DNA from: Betaproteobacteria bacterium
Lineage (GTDB): Bacteria; Pseudomonadota; Gammaproteobacteria; Burkholderiales; Usitatibacteraceae
Direction: 5' to 3'
DNA: 20,056 bases
Assembly: GCA_016720925.1 (NCBI GenBank)
Contig: JADKJR010000027.1
Span: 1 to 20,056 of the forward strand
The notes under the pieces are model-generated. The model had not been told where the DNA came from. It made no database searches and saw only the letters and a list, made by a program, of their open reading frames with translations. Every line of letters starts with the position of its first letter. Within the stretch, counting starts at the first letter, position 1. A program made the position numbers and the translations under genes. Below, one piece after another: positions 18,464 through 20,056 of the stretch.

Positions 18464-18785
18464 CAACACCTTCCCTGATCGACCGGGCGGTCGGTGTATC
18501 TCCTTTGCGAGCGTTGCCGCCCGCGCATTCGCATTCGCTTTCAAACCGACCGCGCGTTCGCGAGCCGAAATCGCTGTTCTCGGAGATGCTTTACCGTTAA
18601 ACCGGTTACGTCGGGTATTATAAACGTCAACTCCGTCATTGCCCTTCTCCAAGTCATTTTCAACCGCAAATTTGCCCTCGAAATCGCTTATCCGACAGGG
18701 ACTTGTTTAACACCCACGTACTGACCGGATGGATGCGAATAAGTTCATTCGTGCGCAACGTGTTCTACGCCAAAAGAGTATCAAT
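18464..18785. other. Divergent rpoE-nadB intergenic region
   Basis: 322 nt between divergent starts with no credible gene. It holds the rpoE ribosome site (GGGAAGG), a candidate sigma-E promoter at 18720-18747 and, at its right end, the nadB ribosome site (AAGAG, 7 nt before the ATG). No other clear structure was seen. Confidence 0.6.
18720..18747 (-). promoter_or_regulatory. Candidate sigma-E promoter of rpoE
   Basis: The minus strand reads TGAACTT, 16 nt, then TCAGT. The -35 box matches 6 of 7 bases of the E. coli sigma-E consensus GGAACTT and the spacing is right. The -10 element only partly resembles TCTGA. It faces rpoE with a leader of about 250 nt. Autoregulation of rpoE operons is common, which makes this plausible but unproven. 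Confidence 0.35.
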
Positions 18786-20056
18786 ATGAAGCAATATGAC
18801 GTTCTCATCATCGGCAGCGGCTTGGCAGGCATGTCGCTGGCATTGCGTCTCGCAGCGACAAAGAGAGTCGCGCTGGTGACCAAAACGAGCTGCTGGATGC
18901 CGCAAGCGCTTGGGCGCAGGGCGGGATCGCCGCCGTACTCGGCGCCGATGATTCCCCGGAAAATCACATCCGCGATACCCACGTTGCCGGCGCCGGGCTC
19001 TGCAAGGATGAGGCGGTGCGTTTTGTCGTGGAAAATGGCCGGCGCGCCGTCGAGTGGCTGGTTGAGCAAGGTGTCCCGTTTACGCACGACGACATAAATC
19101 AGGCGGAATTGCACCTACACGCGAAGGCGGGCATTTCGCACCGCCGCATCGTGCATGCGGCCGACGCGACCGGTCGCGCGGGTGCAGAAAACGCTGGCGC
19201 AACAATTGAAATCGCACCCGAACGTCGAAGTGCTTGAGCACCACTTGGCGGTCGATCTCATCACCTCAAACAAGCTTGCCCGTGATCTGGCCGTGCCGAT
19301 TGAACCCAATCGCTGCCACGGCGCCTATGTACTCAACAACTTGACCGGAATGGTCGCCACGCTCGGCGCCCAATTTACCGTTCTTGCCACGGGCGGAACG
19401 GGCAAGGTCTATCTCTATACGTCAATCCGGACGTGGCAACCGGCGATGGCCTGGCGATGGGCTGGCGCGCCGGCTGCCGGGTCGCGAAATATGGAGTTCA
19501 TCCAGTTTCATCCGACTTGTCTGTATCACCCGGCGGCCAAGTCATACCTGATCACCGAGGCGGTGCGCGGCGAAGGTGGGCACCTCAAAATTCCGACAAC
19601 GGGTGAACGCTTCATGCTTCAACACGATGAACGCGCGGAATTGGCGCCACGCGATATCGTCGCCCGCGCCATCGACTTCGAAATGAAAAAGCGCGGCCTC
19701 GATTTCGTGCATCTGGACATCACGCATAAGCCCGCGAATTTCCGAAGGGGACATTTTCCCAATATTTATGAAAAATGCCTGTCGCCTCGGCATCGATATC
19801 ACGACAGATCTATTCCGGTGGTGCCGGCGCATTACACCTGCGGGGGCTGGTCGTCGATTTGAATGGGCGTACCGACATTGATGGCCTTTATGCGATCGGC
19901 GAAGTGACCTGTACTGGGCTGCATGGCGCCAATCGGCTGGCCAGCAACTCGCTGCTTGAGTGCCTGGTCTTTTCCGAGGCGGTTGAAAAGGACATGCAGG
20001 CACAGCCAGCGTTGAGACGCCGGTGCTACCGTATTGGGATGAAAGCCGCGTGACCA
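18786..20056 (+). CDS. nadB: L-aspartate oxidase (frameshifted, 3' end outside window)
   Basis: The first enzyme of NAD de novo synthesis: it oxidises L-aspartate to iminoaspartate with FAD, feeding quinolinate synthase NadA. The ATG at 18786 begins MKQYDVLIIGSGLAGMSLAL (FAD dinucleotide-binding GxGxxG). Further motifs in order: ELLDAASAWAQGGIAAVL, DTHVAGAGLCKDEAVRFVVE, RRIVHAADATGRA, VLATGGTGKVY, MEFIQFHPTCLY, HDERAELAPRDIVARAID (active-site Arg region), HYTCGG (active-site His) and LHGANRLASNSLLECLVF. Frames change near 18890, 19180, 19425, 19485, 19785, 19830 and 20025. The last bases read PYWDESRVT in frame, so the C-terminal helical domain continues past the edge. It diverges from rpoE. 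Confidence 0.95.

Noticed and set aside
5041..20056. Broken thrS, pheT, pheS, infC, rpoE and nadB as true pseudogenes
   Set aside because: Protein conservation continues on both sides of every break, including active-site motifs, and several of these genes are normally essential. Sequencing error is the simpler explanation.

Overview
The gene families and gene order point to a betaproteobacterium, probably Nitrosomonadales-like (an inference from synteny; no database search was possible). Two conserved betaproteobacterial blocks are present: thrS-infC-rpmI-rplT-pheS-pheT-ihfA-merR-tRNA-Pro, and nadB / rpoE-rseA-rseB-mucD plus a DUF836 glutaredoxin. No phage, CRISPR, transposase or defence island was seen.

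Layout. Positions 1-4307 (minus) hold the 5' part of a very large secreted multidomain protein: signal peptide, Cna-B/SdrD-like beta-sandwiches, an IPT/TIG-like domain and a right-handed beta-helix. It runs off the left edge. Positions 4308-4925 have no credible gene but contain a perfect 7-bp palindrome, a 66-nt palindromic element and the tRNA-Pro terminator. tRNA-Pro(GGG) and the translation cluster occupy 4926-12475 on the minus strand. thrS is preceded by a terminator hairpin and a possible Thr-containing leader peptide, then tRNA-Val(GAC). On the plus strand, upp and a DUF599 membrane-protein gene overlap by 4 nt. They converge on a minus-strand envelope-stress operon (rpoE, rseA, rseB, mucD, then a DUF836 glutaredoxin). 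nadB diverges from rpoE and runs off the right edge.

How the genes work together. The central block supplies the charging enzymes for Thr and Phe, initiation factor IF3 and ribosomal proteins L35 and L20, with IHF-alpha and a MerR regulator at its distal end. The right block is a complete sigma-E circuit: the sigma factor, its membrane anti-sigma factor, the periplasmic sensor that protects the anti-sigma factor, and a periplasmic protease/chaperone.

Sequence quality. Reading frames break repeatedly by 1-2 nt, including inside genes expected to be essential (thrS, pheS, pheT, infC, rpoE) and often at homopolymers. ihfA, rpmI, rplT, upp, DUF599, rseB and rseA are intact. The breaks are most simply uncorrected long-read indels, so gene extents below follow the reconstructed product across frames rather than single open frames.

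Most of the window is ordinary. The best items for a second look are the two-copy 66-nt palindromic repeat (4681-4746 and 14221-14286), the possible thrS attenuator, the large surface protein beside tRNA-Pro, and the hidden DUF836 gene after mucD.
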